Assembly: GCA_022822085.1 (NCBI GenBank)
Contig: JAJECK010000113.1
Location: forward strand, 24,506-88,505
Direction of reading: 5' to 3'
DNA: 64,000 nt
Source of the DNA: Candidatus Poribacteria bacterium
GTDB taxonomy: Bacteria > Poribacteria > WGA-4E > WGA-3G
The translations under genes and the position numbers were made by a program. The notes under the pieces are model-generated. The model worked only from the letters and a program-made list of their open reading frames with translations, was not told where the DNA came from and made no database searches. Positions 9,115 through 18,128 of this stretch are shown piece after piece (position 1 is the stretch's first letter; each line of letters opens with the position of its first letter).

Positions 9115-9630
9115 ATGAGCGATTTTTCAAAATATATCCGAGTAATACCCAATTTTCCCACACAAGGTGTCAGTTTTAAAGATATTTCGCCTCTCTTAGG
9201 AAACGGAGTTGCATTTAATGCCGCAATTGATGTGTTCGCAAACCGTTTTAAATCTGAAATGATCGATGTAATTGTAGGTATTGATGCCCGTGGTTTCATC
9301 TTAGGTGCCGCACTTGCACATCGGTTGGATATAGGTTTCGTGCCCATCCGTAAAAGTGGCAAGTTGCCTTTTGATTGCTATGAAGTGACATACAATCTTG
9401 AATATGGTACAGACACCCTCGCTATTCATCAGGATGCATTCCCACGTGGGAGTCGCGTGCTTATATGTGATGATGTTTTAGCGACTGGTGGGACTCTTTC
9501 AGCTTCAATAGAACTTGTTAATCAGCTGGAGGCGGAAATAATTGGGGTTGCGCTTTTATTAGAATTAACGGAATTTGAGGGAAGGAAAAAAGTTACAGAA
9601 GTACCGATTTTCTCTCTCGTTGAATATTAG
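9115..9630 (+). CDS. apt: Adenine phosphoribosyltransferase
   Basis: The enzyme converts adenine and PRPP into AMP plus pyrophosphate (purine salvage, cytosolic). The 171-residue length is exactly that of the family. The N-terminus (IRVIPNFPTQGVSFKDISPL) and the PRPP-binding motif VLICDDVLATGGT (residues 115-127) are both characteristic, and GIDARGFILG supplies the other PRPP loop. AAGGAGGTG precedes the start by about 12 bp. It closes the rpe cluster; co-transcription is likely but not proven. Confidence 0.95.
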   Translation: MSDFSKYIRVIPNFPTQGVSFKDISPLLGNGVAFNAAIDVFANRFKSEMIDVIVGIDARGFILGAALAHRLDIGFVPIRKSGKLPFDCYEVTYNLEYGTDTLAIHQDAFPRGSRVLICDDVLATGGTLSASIELVNQLEAEIIGVALLLELTEFEGRKKVTEVPIFSLVEY

Positions 9631-9660
9631 CAATATGACTATAATTCAATCAGAGAGATG

Positions 9661-9689
9661 TTGTTGTAGCTTGATTTTAGTTTTATAAT
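9661..9689 (+). promoter_or_regulatory. Promoter of the tRNA-Arg gene
   Basis: TTGTTG (9661-9666), a 17-bp spacer and TATAAT (9684-9689) end 9 bp before the first base of the tRNA, as expected for a short-leader tRNA promoter. Confidence 0.65.
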
Positions 9690-9698
9690 ATGGATGAC

Positions 9699-9771
9699 GC
9701 GCCTGTAGCTCAGGGGATAGAGCAGGGGCTTCCTAAGCCTCGTGTCGGGGGTTCGATTCCTCCCAGGCGCA
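9699..9771 (+). tRNA. tRNA-Arg (anticodon CCU)
   Basis: A complete 73-nt cloverleaf can be folded. The acceptor stem pairs 9699-9705 with 9764-9770, the D stem is GCUC/GAGC, and the anticodon stem pairs 9725-9729 with 9737-9741 (one G-U). The T stem pairs 9747-9751 with 9759-9763, with loop TTCGATT. The anticodon at 9732-9734 is CCT, reading AGG. The discriminator base is A at 9771 and no CCA is encoded. A good promoter lies upstream. The 250 bp after it hold no gene and lead into secD. Confidence 0.95.
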
Positions 9772-10026
9772 CTATAAAAAATACTTCAATAAAATATCGT
9801 GTGGTCATCTTAACTGCATATCTATGTGAATTTATCACTTTTCAGATAGGCGCAATAGATAGAAGAAGGACGGATGTAGATTAGCAACATTGGATTAACA
9901 AATATTTGTCATGAAACTATAACATTAGTTTTCTGGATATAACAGTTATGTATTTAGATTATAATTTTAATTTAATCTGTTGAATTCTATCATCCGTAAA
10001 ATAGTATTAGAAAATAGGAGCATTTG

Positions 10027-11973
10027 ATGTACAGATTCAATATCTGGAAAATAATATTAATCATTGGTGTATTACTGTTATCAGTTTTATACCTTATTCC
10101 TACACCAAAAAGTCTTTACTTGCCGTTGTATGGAAATCTGCCGTTCTGGATACAGAAAGCGTTCCCACCTTTTGAAGTCACCGAAGATAATGCATTTAAG
10201 GTCAATTTAGCGGATGTAGAATATCCGGAGGGTAAAAACTTTCAAGAGGCAATTGATGAACTCCAAAATGTTTTCACAGTCCATTTAGAGAAACTTAATT
10301 TTGAAGAAACGGTTGACTATGAGTTTGATACTACTGAAGCCAAAGAATTTTTGGTCAAACTTATCTCCGACACAGCGAAAGAAGATCCTGCAGCCACTTT
10401 GGAAAATTTACATTTATACGGTAGTCTTCCACTATCTTTGAGACCGGTTCTGCCTGCAAATCGCCTGAATTTGGGATTAGATTTAAAAGGTGGTGTTCAC
10501 CTTGTCCTTGAAGTTGATCTGCAAAAATCCAAAAGCGAATTGTTGAAAGCGCATACCTACTCTATTCCAGAGATGCTTAGATCAGAACAAATTTTGTGCA
10601 GACAAGTTGAACAGGTTGATGGGGAAGATGCATTGAATGTACTGATTGAAATCCCTTCTCGACTTAGATCAGATCAAGCACAAAAAGATGAGTATCTACA
10701 AAAAGCAGTTAATCTTTTAAATGAGGTTGAATATTTTGAAGATGCACAAGCAGCATCTGAAAAGGACACTCAATCTACTTACCAACTTCGCTTGGCTGAA
10801 CGAGGAATGCAGCAATACAGCGATCAAGCAATTGAACGGGTATTGATTGTCTTACGCAATAGGGTTGACGCTTTCGGTGTTGCTGAACCATCTATCCGTC
10901 AGGAAGCAAATCGTCCGAGAATTATCATAGAGTTGCCAGGTGCTAAAGATTCATCTGGACCGCTTCGTATTGTGCAAACAATGGGTCGGTTAGAATTCAA
11001 GATGGTAGCACAAAATCCTTCTGGTGGTCCTTTTTGGTCGGGGTCAGCGAACACACCACCGCCAGACAATCTTCCCGAAGACACGGAAATTCTGTATCAT
11101 CATGAGACCGGGGATTGGTATGTTTTAGAAAGTCCGGTTCTCCTATCAGGACATCACATAAAGGATTCCAGAGCCAGTTCCGGCAGCACAAGTTTTGAAA
11201 TCGTTGTACTTATGGATTTTAACTCCGAAGGTTCAACCAAATTTGCTAAAATCACTGGTGACCATATCGGAGATCATTTGGCAATTATACTTGATGATAA
11301 GATACAAACTGCCCCCAGGATCAACTCACCGATAAGAGGCAGTGCAATGATTGAAGGGAACTTTAATTTTGAAGAGGCAACCTATCTTGCGAATATCTTG
11401 AACGCTGGGGCTTTCCCAGTCGGTGTTCAAGTAGGTGAAGAACGTGCTGTTGGTCCCAGTCTCGGTCAAGATTCTATTGATAATGGAATCAAAGCCGCAA
11501 TCATTGGACTTCTGGGTGTTTTGTTGTTTATGGTTATTTATTATCGCTTATCTGGATTCATCGCTATCCTGGCTCTCGTCTTTAATATGATTATCATTTT
11601 GGGGGCTTTAGCTGGTTTCGGGGCGGCATTGACACTCCCGGGTATCGCTGGATTAGTATTAACAATTGGGATGTCAGTTGATGCGAATGTACTTATTTTT
11701 GAACGTATACGCGAGGAGTTACGAACAGGAAAAACTGTCTGGGATGCAATCACAAGTGGTTATCAACGGGCGTTTGTAACCATTTTGGATGCTAACCTCA
11801 CAACCTTCTTTACCGCTCTGGTTCTTTATCAATTTGGCACTGGTCCAATTAAAGGGTTCGCGGTAACACTCGGTATCGGTATACTTGCAAGTATGTTCAC
11901 AGCGATTATTGTAACACGCGAGATATATGGGTTGACAATCGGAAATAGAGATGTGAAGAAACTAAGCATCTAA
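10027..11973 (+). CDS. secD: Protein translocase subunit SecD
   Basis: SecD is an RND-superfamily membrane protein that, with SecF, uses the proton gradient to help SecYEG complete export. The N-terminal membrane helix lies near residues 8-26, and the signature NLGLDLKGGVHLVLEVDL follows a longer-than-usual insertion. The large periplasmic region is followed by the five C-terminal membrane helices, with GLVLTIGMSVDANVLIFERI conserved. At 648 residues it is somewhat larger than typical SecD. The frame opens with a TTG at 10024, but AGGAG at 10016-10020 is better spaced for the ATG at 10027. secF follows 27 bp downstream. Confidence 0.95.
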   Translation: MYRFNIWKIILIIGVLLLSVLYLIPTPKSLYLPLYGNLPFWIQKAFPPFEVTEDNAFKVNLADVEYPEGKNFQEAIDELQNVFTVHLEKLNFEETVDYEFDTTEAKEFLVKLISDTAKEDPAATLENLHLYGSLPLSLRPVLPANRLNLGLDLKGGVHLVLEVDLQKSKSELLKAHTYSIPEMLRSEQILCRQVEQVDGEDALNVLIEIPSRLRSDQAQKDEYLQKAVNLLNEVEYFEDAQAASEKDTQSTYQLRLAERGMQQYSDQAIERVLIVLRNRVDAFGVAEPSIRQEANRPRIIIELPGAKDSSGPLRIVQTMGRLEFKMVAQNPSGGPFWSGSANTPPPDNLPEDTEILYHHETGDWYVLESPVLLSGHHIKDSRASSGSTSFEIVVLMDFNSEGSTKFAKITGDHIGDHLAIILDDKIQTAPRINSPIRGSAMIEGNFNFEEATYLANILNAGAFPVGVQVGEERAVGPSLGQDSIDNGIKAAIIGLLGVLLFMVIYYRLSGFIAILALVFNMIIILGALAGFGAALTLPGIAGLVLTIGMSVDANVLIFERIREELRTGKTVWDAITSGYQRAFVTILDANLTTFFTALVLYQFGTGPIKGFAVTLGIGILASMFTAIIVTREIYGLTIGNRDVKKLSI

Positions 11974-12000
11974 AAAACTGAATATGGAAGGATTTAAAAA

Positions 12001-13341
12001 TTGCAATTCCTAAGAGATACAAACTTTGATTTTATTAATAGACATCGTACCGGATTTTTGTTTTCTGCTATATTTATCTGTATCGGTATTGTTTTTCTTG
12101 TTATCCAAGGCGGTCCGAATTTCGGAATTGACTTCCGGGGTGGGGTTAAAGTTCATGCGAAATTCAGTAAACCGTTAACAGAAACTGAGTTACAAGCAAA
12201 ACTGAGCGAATTAGGTCTTGAAACTAATTTGATTAAAATTGCACAGGGTGAAACTGTTATCACTGAGACTGAACTGCAAGAAGAACTCAACGACCAAGGT
12301 TTTGACATAAAACTTGAGCTCCCACCGGGTGAAACTGTTATCACTGAAACTGAATTGGAAGCGAAGTTGAGTAGTTTAGGATATGATGCAAAGATTCAAA
12401 TTGAATCGGGTAAATACCCGATTGAAAATGAGGCGTTCATTTCTATGGGGCATCGTCCCGAATTCCAGCAACAGTCTATCAATATACCTATTCTGTCTGA
12501 CCCTGGAGATGCGACTGCAACAATTATTCAAATCAGTAGTTCCGCAGAAAAAGCACATCTATTAAATAAGGACGACGCAATTGAGTTGGTTGATAGTAAT
12601 GGTCGTCGTCGTAATGTGATCAGTTCTGTAGAACTTGTTGCAGATGGTACAGTGAAACAATTAACTCTTACAGAAGAAATCGGTATTGATTTAACAGAAA
12701 ATGCCACCATTCAAATACAAGCAAGTGTCGGAAGCATCCTTACAGAAGCCCTACTTGAAGGTGGGGATGGATGGAAAGCGGTACCGGAGGGTGTAAATGT
12801 TACAGAGGTGGGACCGAGTGTAGGGCGTGATTTGAAATGGGCAGCACTCTGGTCAGTTTTAGCATCAATCGCAATTTTACTGCTCTATATCTCATGGCGG
12901 TTTGAATTCCGTTTTTCCATCGGAGCTATTGCAGCACTCGTTCATGATGTGCTGATCACATTAGGCATCTTTGCTATCTTTTCAAAAGAGATCAATCTTC
13001 CTACAGTCGCCGCATTTCTTACAATTATCGGATATTCGCTCAACGACACTATTGTCGTGTTTGACAGAATACGGGAAAACGGCATATCTTTACGCGGTAC
13101 AGAATACATTGATGTACTAAACCGAAGCATCAATCAATCGTTAAGTCGAACCGTCATCACTTCAATAACAACGCTTTTTGTGGTTGTAGTTATTTTTACC
13201 CTCTCCAGTTCGGGTGAAGAGATTAATACATTCGCTTTAGCCCTGATCGTTGGGGTGTTGATAGGTACGTATTCCTCAGTCTTTATTGCCAGCCCAATTC
13301 TATATATTTGGCAACAAAAAGAACAAGAAGCGAAAGCATAG
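12001..13341 (+). CDS. secF: Protein translocase subunit SecF with an expanded periplasmic domain
   Basis: The partner of SecD. The N-terminus (helix at about 19-36, then GGPNFGIDFRGGVK) and the C-terminal membrane block (LLYISWRFEFRFSIGAIAAL, then SLNDTIVVFDRIREN) are canonical. The start is TTG with AAGGA upstream. At 446 residues it is much longer than the usual 290-330. The extra length is in the periplasmic region and includes three tandem units beginning ETELQAKLSELG, ETELQEELNDQG and ETELEAKLSSLG (residues 61-137). Two of these share an exact 20-bp DNA repeat 81 bp apart (12247 and 12328). The expansion keeps the frame and the membrane parts are intact, so the protein is probably functional. 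The accessory island begins 4 bp after its stop. Confidence 0.93.
   Translation: MQFLRDTNFDFINRHRTGFLFSAIFICIGIVFLVIQGGPNFGIDFRGGVKVHAKFSKPLTETELQAKLSELGLETNLIKIAQGETVITETELQEELNDQGFDIKLELPPGETVITETELEAKLSSLGYDAKIQIESGKYPIENEAFISMGHRPEFQQQSINIPILSDPGDATATIIQISSSAEKAHLLNKDDAIELVDSNGRRRNVISSVELVADGTVKQLTLTEEIGIDLTENATIQIQASVGSILTEALLEGGDGWKAVPEGVNVTEVGPSVGRDLKWAALWSVLASIAILLLYISWRFEFRFSIGAIAALVHDVLITLGIFAIFSKEINLPTVAAFLTIIGYSLNDTIVVFDRIRENGISLRGTEYIDVLNRSINQSLSRTVITSITTLFVVVVIFTLSSSGEEINTFALALIVGVLIGTYSSVFIASPILYIWQQKEQEAKA
12180..12410 (+). repeat. In-frame tandem repeats within secF
   Basis: Three imperfect units of about 27 codons encode ETEL-containing helices. GGTGAAACTGTTATCACTGA recurs exactly at 12247 and 12328. 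The reading frame is preserved, as expected for repeat expansion inside a surface domain. Confidence 0.75.
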
Positions 13342-13345
13342 TTAT

Positions 13346-14089
13346 ATGAAAATATTGATTTTTAACTCATACACAACGGGACAGAAACATAAACTTGACA
13401 ATCCTCTCAGTGCTGAAGATTGCAGTTCATCTGATCGTCTTAAGGCACGCATAAAAGAGTTGTGTGGTTTCAATGCTGAGGGGTGGTATGATAAAAGTAA
13501 GGACTACCGTTTACCTGCAATTGAGATGTTTACTGGACCTCTATTTGTTCAATTGCGTGAAGGTTTGAATCAGATGAGGGAACACGAACACTATGGAAAT
13601 AATACCATTGATCTGTATTTCCCGTGGTATTATTGTCGTGTAGATGGCAAAAAGATTCCAGTGAACGAAAAAGACGTTGTTGTCCCCTTTGACACTGCCC
13701 CACTTCACGAACTTGATGTGTTAGAGTTTGATGATAATGGTGTTCCTGAACGGACGGTGGAATTACTTGAAAGTTATGACCTTGTTTTTTCGTTATTGAG
13801 ACCAGACGATATAGAGTCATTGCAGCGCGTTTTTGAGGTGGAGCGATCAGTCCCGTTGATTTTCCTGTTACCTAAAAGTCAAAGAAAGGCAGTGAATGAG
13901 GATTTACCGAATGTCCACGTTGTTGAAACTGGTAGGGATTTGCAGAAAAACCTCCGTACCTCAAATTATGCATTGAAGGGTGTTGTGATGCGGAGGTTAT
14001 GTGAGGCTGCTTGTCGCGACGGTTTTCAGGTGTTTGAGGAAGTAATACAAGATCCCCAGCGGTTGATTGAAATTATACAAAATCAGTAA
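13346..14089 (+). CDS. DUF6884/YaaA-like protein, divergent copy
   Basis: The 247-residue protein starts at the ATG 4 bp after the secF stop, so it is probably transcribed with secDF. It is clearly homologous to the next gene: both end in a block of the form LKGxVxxRLCEAxCRDGxQVFE (about residues 210-232 here), followed by a similar tail. It also keeps a PAxxMxTGP segment and a VPFD segment. The N-terminal SC-K motif of the family is lost (here IFNSYTTGQK) and the SAGYGLL motif is replaced, so it may be catalytically or DNA-binding inactive and act as a structural partner. YaaA relatives are DNA-binding proteins linked to oxidative stress; this is family knowledge and not evidence for this copy. 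Confidence 0.7.
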   Translation: MKILIFNSYTTGQKHKLDNPLSAEDCSSSDRLKARIKELCGFNAEGWYDKSKDYRLPAIEMFTGPLFVQLREGLNQMREHEHYGNNTIDLYFPWYYCRVDGKKIPVNEKDVVVPFDTAPLHELDVLEFDDNGVPERTVELLESYDLVFSLLRPDDIESLQRVFEVERSVPLIFLLPKSQRKAVNEDLPNVHVVETGRDLQKNLRTSNYALKGVVMRRLCEAACRDGFQVFEEVIQDPQRLIEIIQNQ

Positions 14090-14101
14090 AGGAACAGATT
14101 T

Positions 14102-14794
14102 ATGCGAATATTAGTTATCACTTCTTGCACAGATAGCAAAAAATATAAGCCTGAGAACAAACTCCAGTATGAAGATTTTGCTTCTTGTGAGCGACTTCGT
14201 AAGCGAACAGCAGAGCTGAAGAATTTCAAAGCACCAGCGGCAAAAATGTACACAGGTCGACAACATCGTCCCCTAATGGAAGGTTTAGAGCAACTTAGGG
14301 AGAATTATGGACCAGATGTAGTTGATTTATACATTATTTCTGCAGGATACGGTTTACTTAAGGAAAATAAAGTTATTGTTCCTTATGATGTTACATTTGG
14401 AAAAATAAAAGGGAGAATCTTGGAACTCAGTGATAGTCTTCAAATTCATAATAAAGTAGAGACTTTAGTCGTTGATTACGATCTTGTTTTCTTTTTAATG
14501 GGTAAAGAATACGTTCAAGCATTACAACTTCCTTTTCAAGTTCCAGATACAGTCCGCCAGGTTTTCTTGGCAGCACCGAGTTGGAAGTATGTTTTTTCTG
14601 ATCATTTACAAAATATACATGTTGCTTGTGCTGGCGTTGATTTAGTGAATCAACTCGATGGTGCTACTAAACATAATCTTAAAGGATTTGTTTTCAAAAG
14701 ATTGTGTGAGGCTATATGCCGTGACGGATTACAAGTTTTTGAGCAAATAAGACAAAACCCGCAGAAGTTAATTGGGATTGTGCTTAACCAATAA
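14102..14794 (+). CDS. DUF6884/YaaA-like protein, canonical copy
   Basis: The 230-residue protein has the whole expected motif set: ILVITSCTDSKK at the N-terminus, APAAKMYTGRQHRPLMEG near residues 55-72, ISAGYGLL near 83-90 and VPYDVTFG near 98-105. These motifs define the DUF6884 group related to the peroxide-stress protein YaaA. The C-terminal LKGFVFKRLCEAICRDGLQVFE block is shared with the gene 12 bp upstream, so the two are a tandem duplicate pair. AAAGGAACAG precedes the ATG. Such genes sit beside DNA-modification and nuclease genes here, which suggests a DNA-related role. The biochemical activity is unknown. Confidence 0.75.
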   Translation: MRILVITSCTDSKKYKPENKLQYEDFASCERLRKRTAELKNFKAPAAKMYTGRQHRPLMEGLEQLRENYGPDVVDLYIISAGYGLLKENKVIVPYDVTFGKIKGRILELSDSLQIHNKVETLVVDYDLVFFLMGKEYVQALQLPFQVPDTVRQVFLAAPSWKYVFSDHLQNIHVACAGVDLVNQLDGATKHNLKGFVFKRLCEAICRDGLQVFEQIRQNPQKLIGIVLNQ

Positions 14795-14819
14795 GGAACT
14801 TTGTTCCTTGAAGAGGAAC
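14793..14819 (+). promoter_or_regulatory. Alternating hairpin pair between the DUF6884 gene and the nuclease gene
   Basis: Three arms AAGGAAC (14793-14799), GTTCCTT (14803-14809) and GAGGAAC (14813-14819) can form two mutually exclusive 7-bp hairpins. The first arm overlaps the stop codon of the upstream gene. GAGGA in the third arm could be part of the next gene's ribosome binding region, so the structure might tune translation of the nuclease gene. Confidence 0.35.
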
Positions 14820-14835
14820 AAATTGGGCTTTCAGA

Positions 14836-16326
14836 ATGTTAGTGGATAAAAGACTGACCGAAAAAGGTGTACAAGAAGATCTTCTTCAGCAGCCTCAGTT
14901 AATGATGAAACTGGTAGAAAAATCATTATTAGTGGCTGAGAATCTAAGAGATAACTATTTTCGGAACACTGCACATTTCATAAAAGATCTGCGGCGAAAT
15001 ATAGACGCTGCTAATAGTGGTAGACGCGATACTGGTATTCTTCAGACTTTTTCAGTCGCGGATGCTACTTGGGAAGATCTTCAAAACGAACAAGTAAGTT
15101 TTATTGACGGCGGAATTGGTCAAGTAGAATTATCTAATCAAGTACCTATCTTTTTACGTGTAGGTTCTTATGGAGTACGTGTAGGTGAAAGGAGGTTAGC
15201 TGAACGGGAAAATTTCGGTTATTATCCGGTAATCTTCGGAGATCTTGAAGGGGGCAGTAAGGAACGGCGAGACTTTCCCGATATCGTCCGTATCACCGCT
15301 GAACTTTTAGGAGGTATTTCAACGTTGTATCGAAATCCTGATATAAGAGTCTTACTGTTTCACGGACCATTGGTTTATTTGATGAATGCTTATGCAGGTC
15401 ATACCCCGTTTACTGAGACAGACATTGACTTGTTTCTGAAACATTACTCGAACGATAGAGATGAAGCAGAACAATTAAAGGAAGATTTTCTTGAAAAGGC
15501 TCGTCTTGATATTTATCCAGAAATAGCTGGTGGAAGGTCCGATGAGTGGTCAAACCGTAGGCTTTTTGAACCACTGTCTTGGATTGCTTTTCTTTATAGA
15601 AAATTGATCTCTGTTGCACAAAAAAGAAAGCCACATCCCATCATTGCAGGAGTTATAGAACGCGGAGCATCGCGTGAGTTTTGTGAGAAAGTGTTGCTTG
15701 ACCGTGTTTTTCGTTCATTGCGTGAAAAAGGAAACGAAGATTATTTCAACGATATGTTTGGCCTCACTGATCTCACTTCCCCTAAGAACTTAATGGATAG
15801 ACTGGGTTATACGGATACTCTTATTTTACCTTTACTTCTTGAAACTGGCGAATATTCCGAACATTGGGAAATGAATAAGTCCAGTGGATTGGGCTCAGGT
15901 GAAATTAGACTTCCAAAAGAGTCAGGAAGTTCCACGGTGAACTTTTCCTGTTTGAGAGATAGTAGCCCGTTAGGCTTTCCTGTCATAAGAGGGACCTATA
16001 TTAGGACTACTGAGAATACAGAACCTATTAGGGTTGAGGTTTTTTCTAAACTTGGAGAAGATCAAGTTAAAGAAGCAGTAAGGCGTGTATACTTATATTC
16101 TCGTCTATTACCCAATTACGGATTTCCTGTCGGTTTAGATATCGCGGATAAGTTTGCCCATGTGCCAAACTGGATGACAGAAGCTTACGCTAAGATGATT
16201 CGTCACACATTGGGGGTAAGTTTACAAAAGGGTGAAATTAACGATGAAGATATGCGCAAAGTACTGGTGCAGGCGATCTATATGACACCCCGAGATTGGC
16301 TTTTTAGACCAAATGTGAGAGAGTAG
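14836..16326 (+). CDS. NurA-like nuclease domain protein
   Basis: The 496-residue protein resembles NurA, the 5'-3' nuclease that works with the HerA translocase. Supporting features are SFIDGGIGQVEL (residues 88-99) in the position of the first catalytic Asp (Asp 91), a middle segment RVLLFHGPLVYLMNAY where the second metal-binding Asp is normally found, and a C-terminal block (LLPNYGFPVGLDIADKFAHV) like the NurA ending. In the middle block the usual Asp of the D-G-x-L motif is His 176, so activity may be altered. A helical N-terminal region of about 80 residues precedes the domain. The stop lies 8 bp before the HerA gene, which supports the assignment. Without a profile search the family call is good but not certain. 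Confidence 0.72.
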   Translation: MLVDKRLTEKGVQEDLLQQPQLMMKLVEKSLLVAENLRDNYFRNTAHFIKDLRRNIDAANSGRRDTGILQTFSVADATWEDLQNEQVSFIDGGIGQVELSNQVPIFLRVGSYGVRVGERRLAERENFGYYPVIFGDLEGGSKERRDFPDIVRITAELLGGISTLYRNPDIRVLLFHGPLVYLMNAYAGHTPFTETDIDLFLKHYSNDRDEAEQLKEDFLEKARLDIYPEIAGGRSDEWSNRRLFEPLSWIAFLYRKLISVAQKRKPHPIIAGVIERGASREFCEKVLLDRVFRSLREKGNEDYFNDMFGLTDLTSPKNLMDRLGYTDTLILPLLLETGEYSEHWEMNKSSGLGSGEIRLPKESGSSTVNFSCLRDSSPLGFPVIRGTYIRTTENTEPIRVEVFSKLGEDQVKEAVRRVYLYSRLLPNYGFPVGLDIADKFAHVPNWMTEAYAKMIRHTLGVSLQKGEINDEDMRKVLVQAIYMTPRDWLFRPNVRE

Positions 16327-16334
16327 ATGAAATC

Positions 16335-18089
16335 ATGAAAGATAATAAAAAGGAAAACTCGCATGACAGATTTGTTGGCACACTCGTAGGTGAAAGTACT
16401 AGCAAAGAATTTCGTCTTGCTGTAGCTCATGAAACCATACGGGAGCAAGATATTATTGCGGTTGATGCTACGTTAAATACAACAGATGAAAATGCACAAC
16501 CAGAGAATTTACGAGTTTGGGCAAAGGTACAGAGAATAGAACGTATCAACCCGCTGTTTCCAGTTGAAGCAGGGCATGAACTTGCAGAAACACGTACTGA
16601 TCCTATGGATACTGTACTTTCTCTAAGTCGTGAAGTTGTGTCTGCCGTGTGTCAAGTACTGGGTGCTGAATCATTGGGAAATAACGGCACAGGCAAACTT
16701 GACACTTTACGATACCCTCCAAAGCCAGCTACAAGTGCTTATAGACCGGATTCAGAGGATCTTGCACGTGTTTTGATCGGTGATCTAAATGAGAATCAGA
16801 TCAGCGCGATAGATATTGCCACCCTCTCTAATCGCCCTGATATTGATGTAAAAGTAGATGGTCATTCAATAGTTTCTCGTCATTTAGCTATCCTAGCAAT
16901 GACAGGGGCAGGTAAGAGTTGGGCAGCCCGACGAATTATTGAAGAATTGTCAAATAAAAATTATCCGATGATCGTCTTTGATCCGCATGGGGATTATACT
17001 GGATTAGCGGACATTGAATCACTTCGCGATCGAGTTAGTCGTTATTATGTTACGCTACCAATCTTTGAAGAAGATGCTGATACAGTAGCACAAATTATCA
17101 ATAATCTTGGCAGAGATGAGCTATCAATTACAATGATGAATTTATTCTATGGCTTATTTGAGGCATCAAAAGAATTCTACGAACCTGAGGGAAATGAAAG
17201 ACAAAATAGAGTAAATTGGTTATCTGAGAGACTAAGCGATCAAAGGATTCTCCGTTTTAGTATTCATCCCGATCTATGGCTAATTGCCAATATTGCTGAT
17301 GTCGCTGCTCGATCAATAAGAGAGGCGAAAAATGATGATAATTCCGAAAATTTTGATCGTTTGAGTGAAATGTGTTGGGGTAGCCTTCAGGTTAATTTGA
17401 GAGACGCAACAACTCTGGACTCTATACGTAATAGGACCCGAACGGCAGCAAAGCACTTGACTAGAATGGAAACAGTCAACCGAGAAATTGCGGGAAAATC
17501 ACAACCTATGCCTTTGGATCGAAAAGAACTTATAGAATATGGCAAAATCTCAATTGTGTCTTTGGCCGGTTATACTGGGGACTTTCAGGCTACAATCTAT
17601 AATCTGATTGCAGACGAACTGTTCGAAGCCAAGATTAGAAAAGAACTTGAACTACCTTTTCTTCTTTTACTAGAGGAAGCACATAATTTTGTTCCTGGAG
17701 ATGGGAAGTCAGCAGCAGAGCGGCAGTCTATTGCAACTACCAAGCAAATTGCGCAGGAAGGAAGGAAATTTGGTGTAGGCTTGGTTATTATTAGTCAGCG
17801 TCCTTCCCGTTTAGATGAAACTGCTCTTTCTCAGTGCAACTCATATATAATTATGCGAATGGTTAATCCTGCTGATCAGAACTTTGTAAGAAGAGTCATT
17901 GAATCATTAGGTGAGGAAGAAGTTCGCTTACTTCCTGATCTTGATGTAGGTGAAGCACTGTTGTCGGGTCAAATGGTCAATTTCCCTATATTAGTCCGCA
18001 TGAAACCACCAGAGTCTAAAGGTGAGCGAGAAGAAACTAATGCTTTTGAACACCTTAAGGACATTAGATCGAAAACCAGAAATCGCTAA
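16335..18089 (+). CDS. HerA-like ATPase (first copy)
   Basis: A hexameric FtsK/HerA-superfamily DNA translocase is predicted. The 584 residues contain an N-terminal HAS-barrel-like beta region (10-110) and a Walker A at about 189-196 (MTGAGKSW). These are followed by VFDPHGDY, Walker B LLLLEEAHNF, and the downstream segment GVGLVIISQRPSRLDETALSQC that is typical of HerA. With the NurA-like protein encoded just upstream, it should form a nuclease-translocase that processes DNA ends or degrades foreign DNA. A second, divergent HerA lies at 19058-20611. The next 39 bp lead into a truncated copy of the transglycosylase gene. Confidence 0.9.
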   Translation: MKDNKKENSHDRFVGTLVGESTSKEFRLAVAHETIREQDIIAVDATLNTTDENAQPENLRVWAKVQRIERINPLFPVEAGHELAETRTDPMDTVLSLSREVVSAVCQVLGAESLGNNGTGKLDTLRYPPKPATSAYRPDSEDLARVLIGDLNENQISAIDIATLSNRPDIDVKVDGHSIVSRHLAILAMTGAGKSWAARRIIEELSNKNYPMIVFDPHGDYTGLADIESLRDRVSRYYVTLPIFEEDADTVAQIINNLGRDELSITMMNLFYGLFEASKEFYEPEGNERQNRVNWLSERLSDQRILRFSIHPDLWLIANIADVAARSIREAKNDDNSENFDRLSEMCWGSLQVNLRDATTLDSIRNRTRTAAKHLTRMETVNREIAGKSQPMPLDRKELIEYGKISIVSLAGYTGDFQATIYNLIADELFEAKIRKELELPFLLLLEEAHNFVPGDGKSAAERQSIATTKQIAQEGRKFGVGLVIISQRPSRLDETALSQCNSYIIMRMVNPADQNFVRRVIESLGEEEVRLLPDLDVGEALLSGQMVNFPILVRMKPPESKGEREETNAFEHLKDIRSKTRNR

Positions 18090-18128
18090 GAATAAATGTC
18101 ATGTGTTATTTAGAGGAATTTATTTGAT

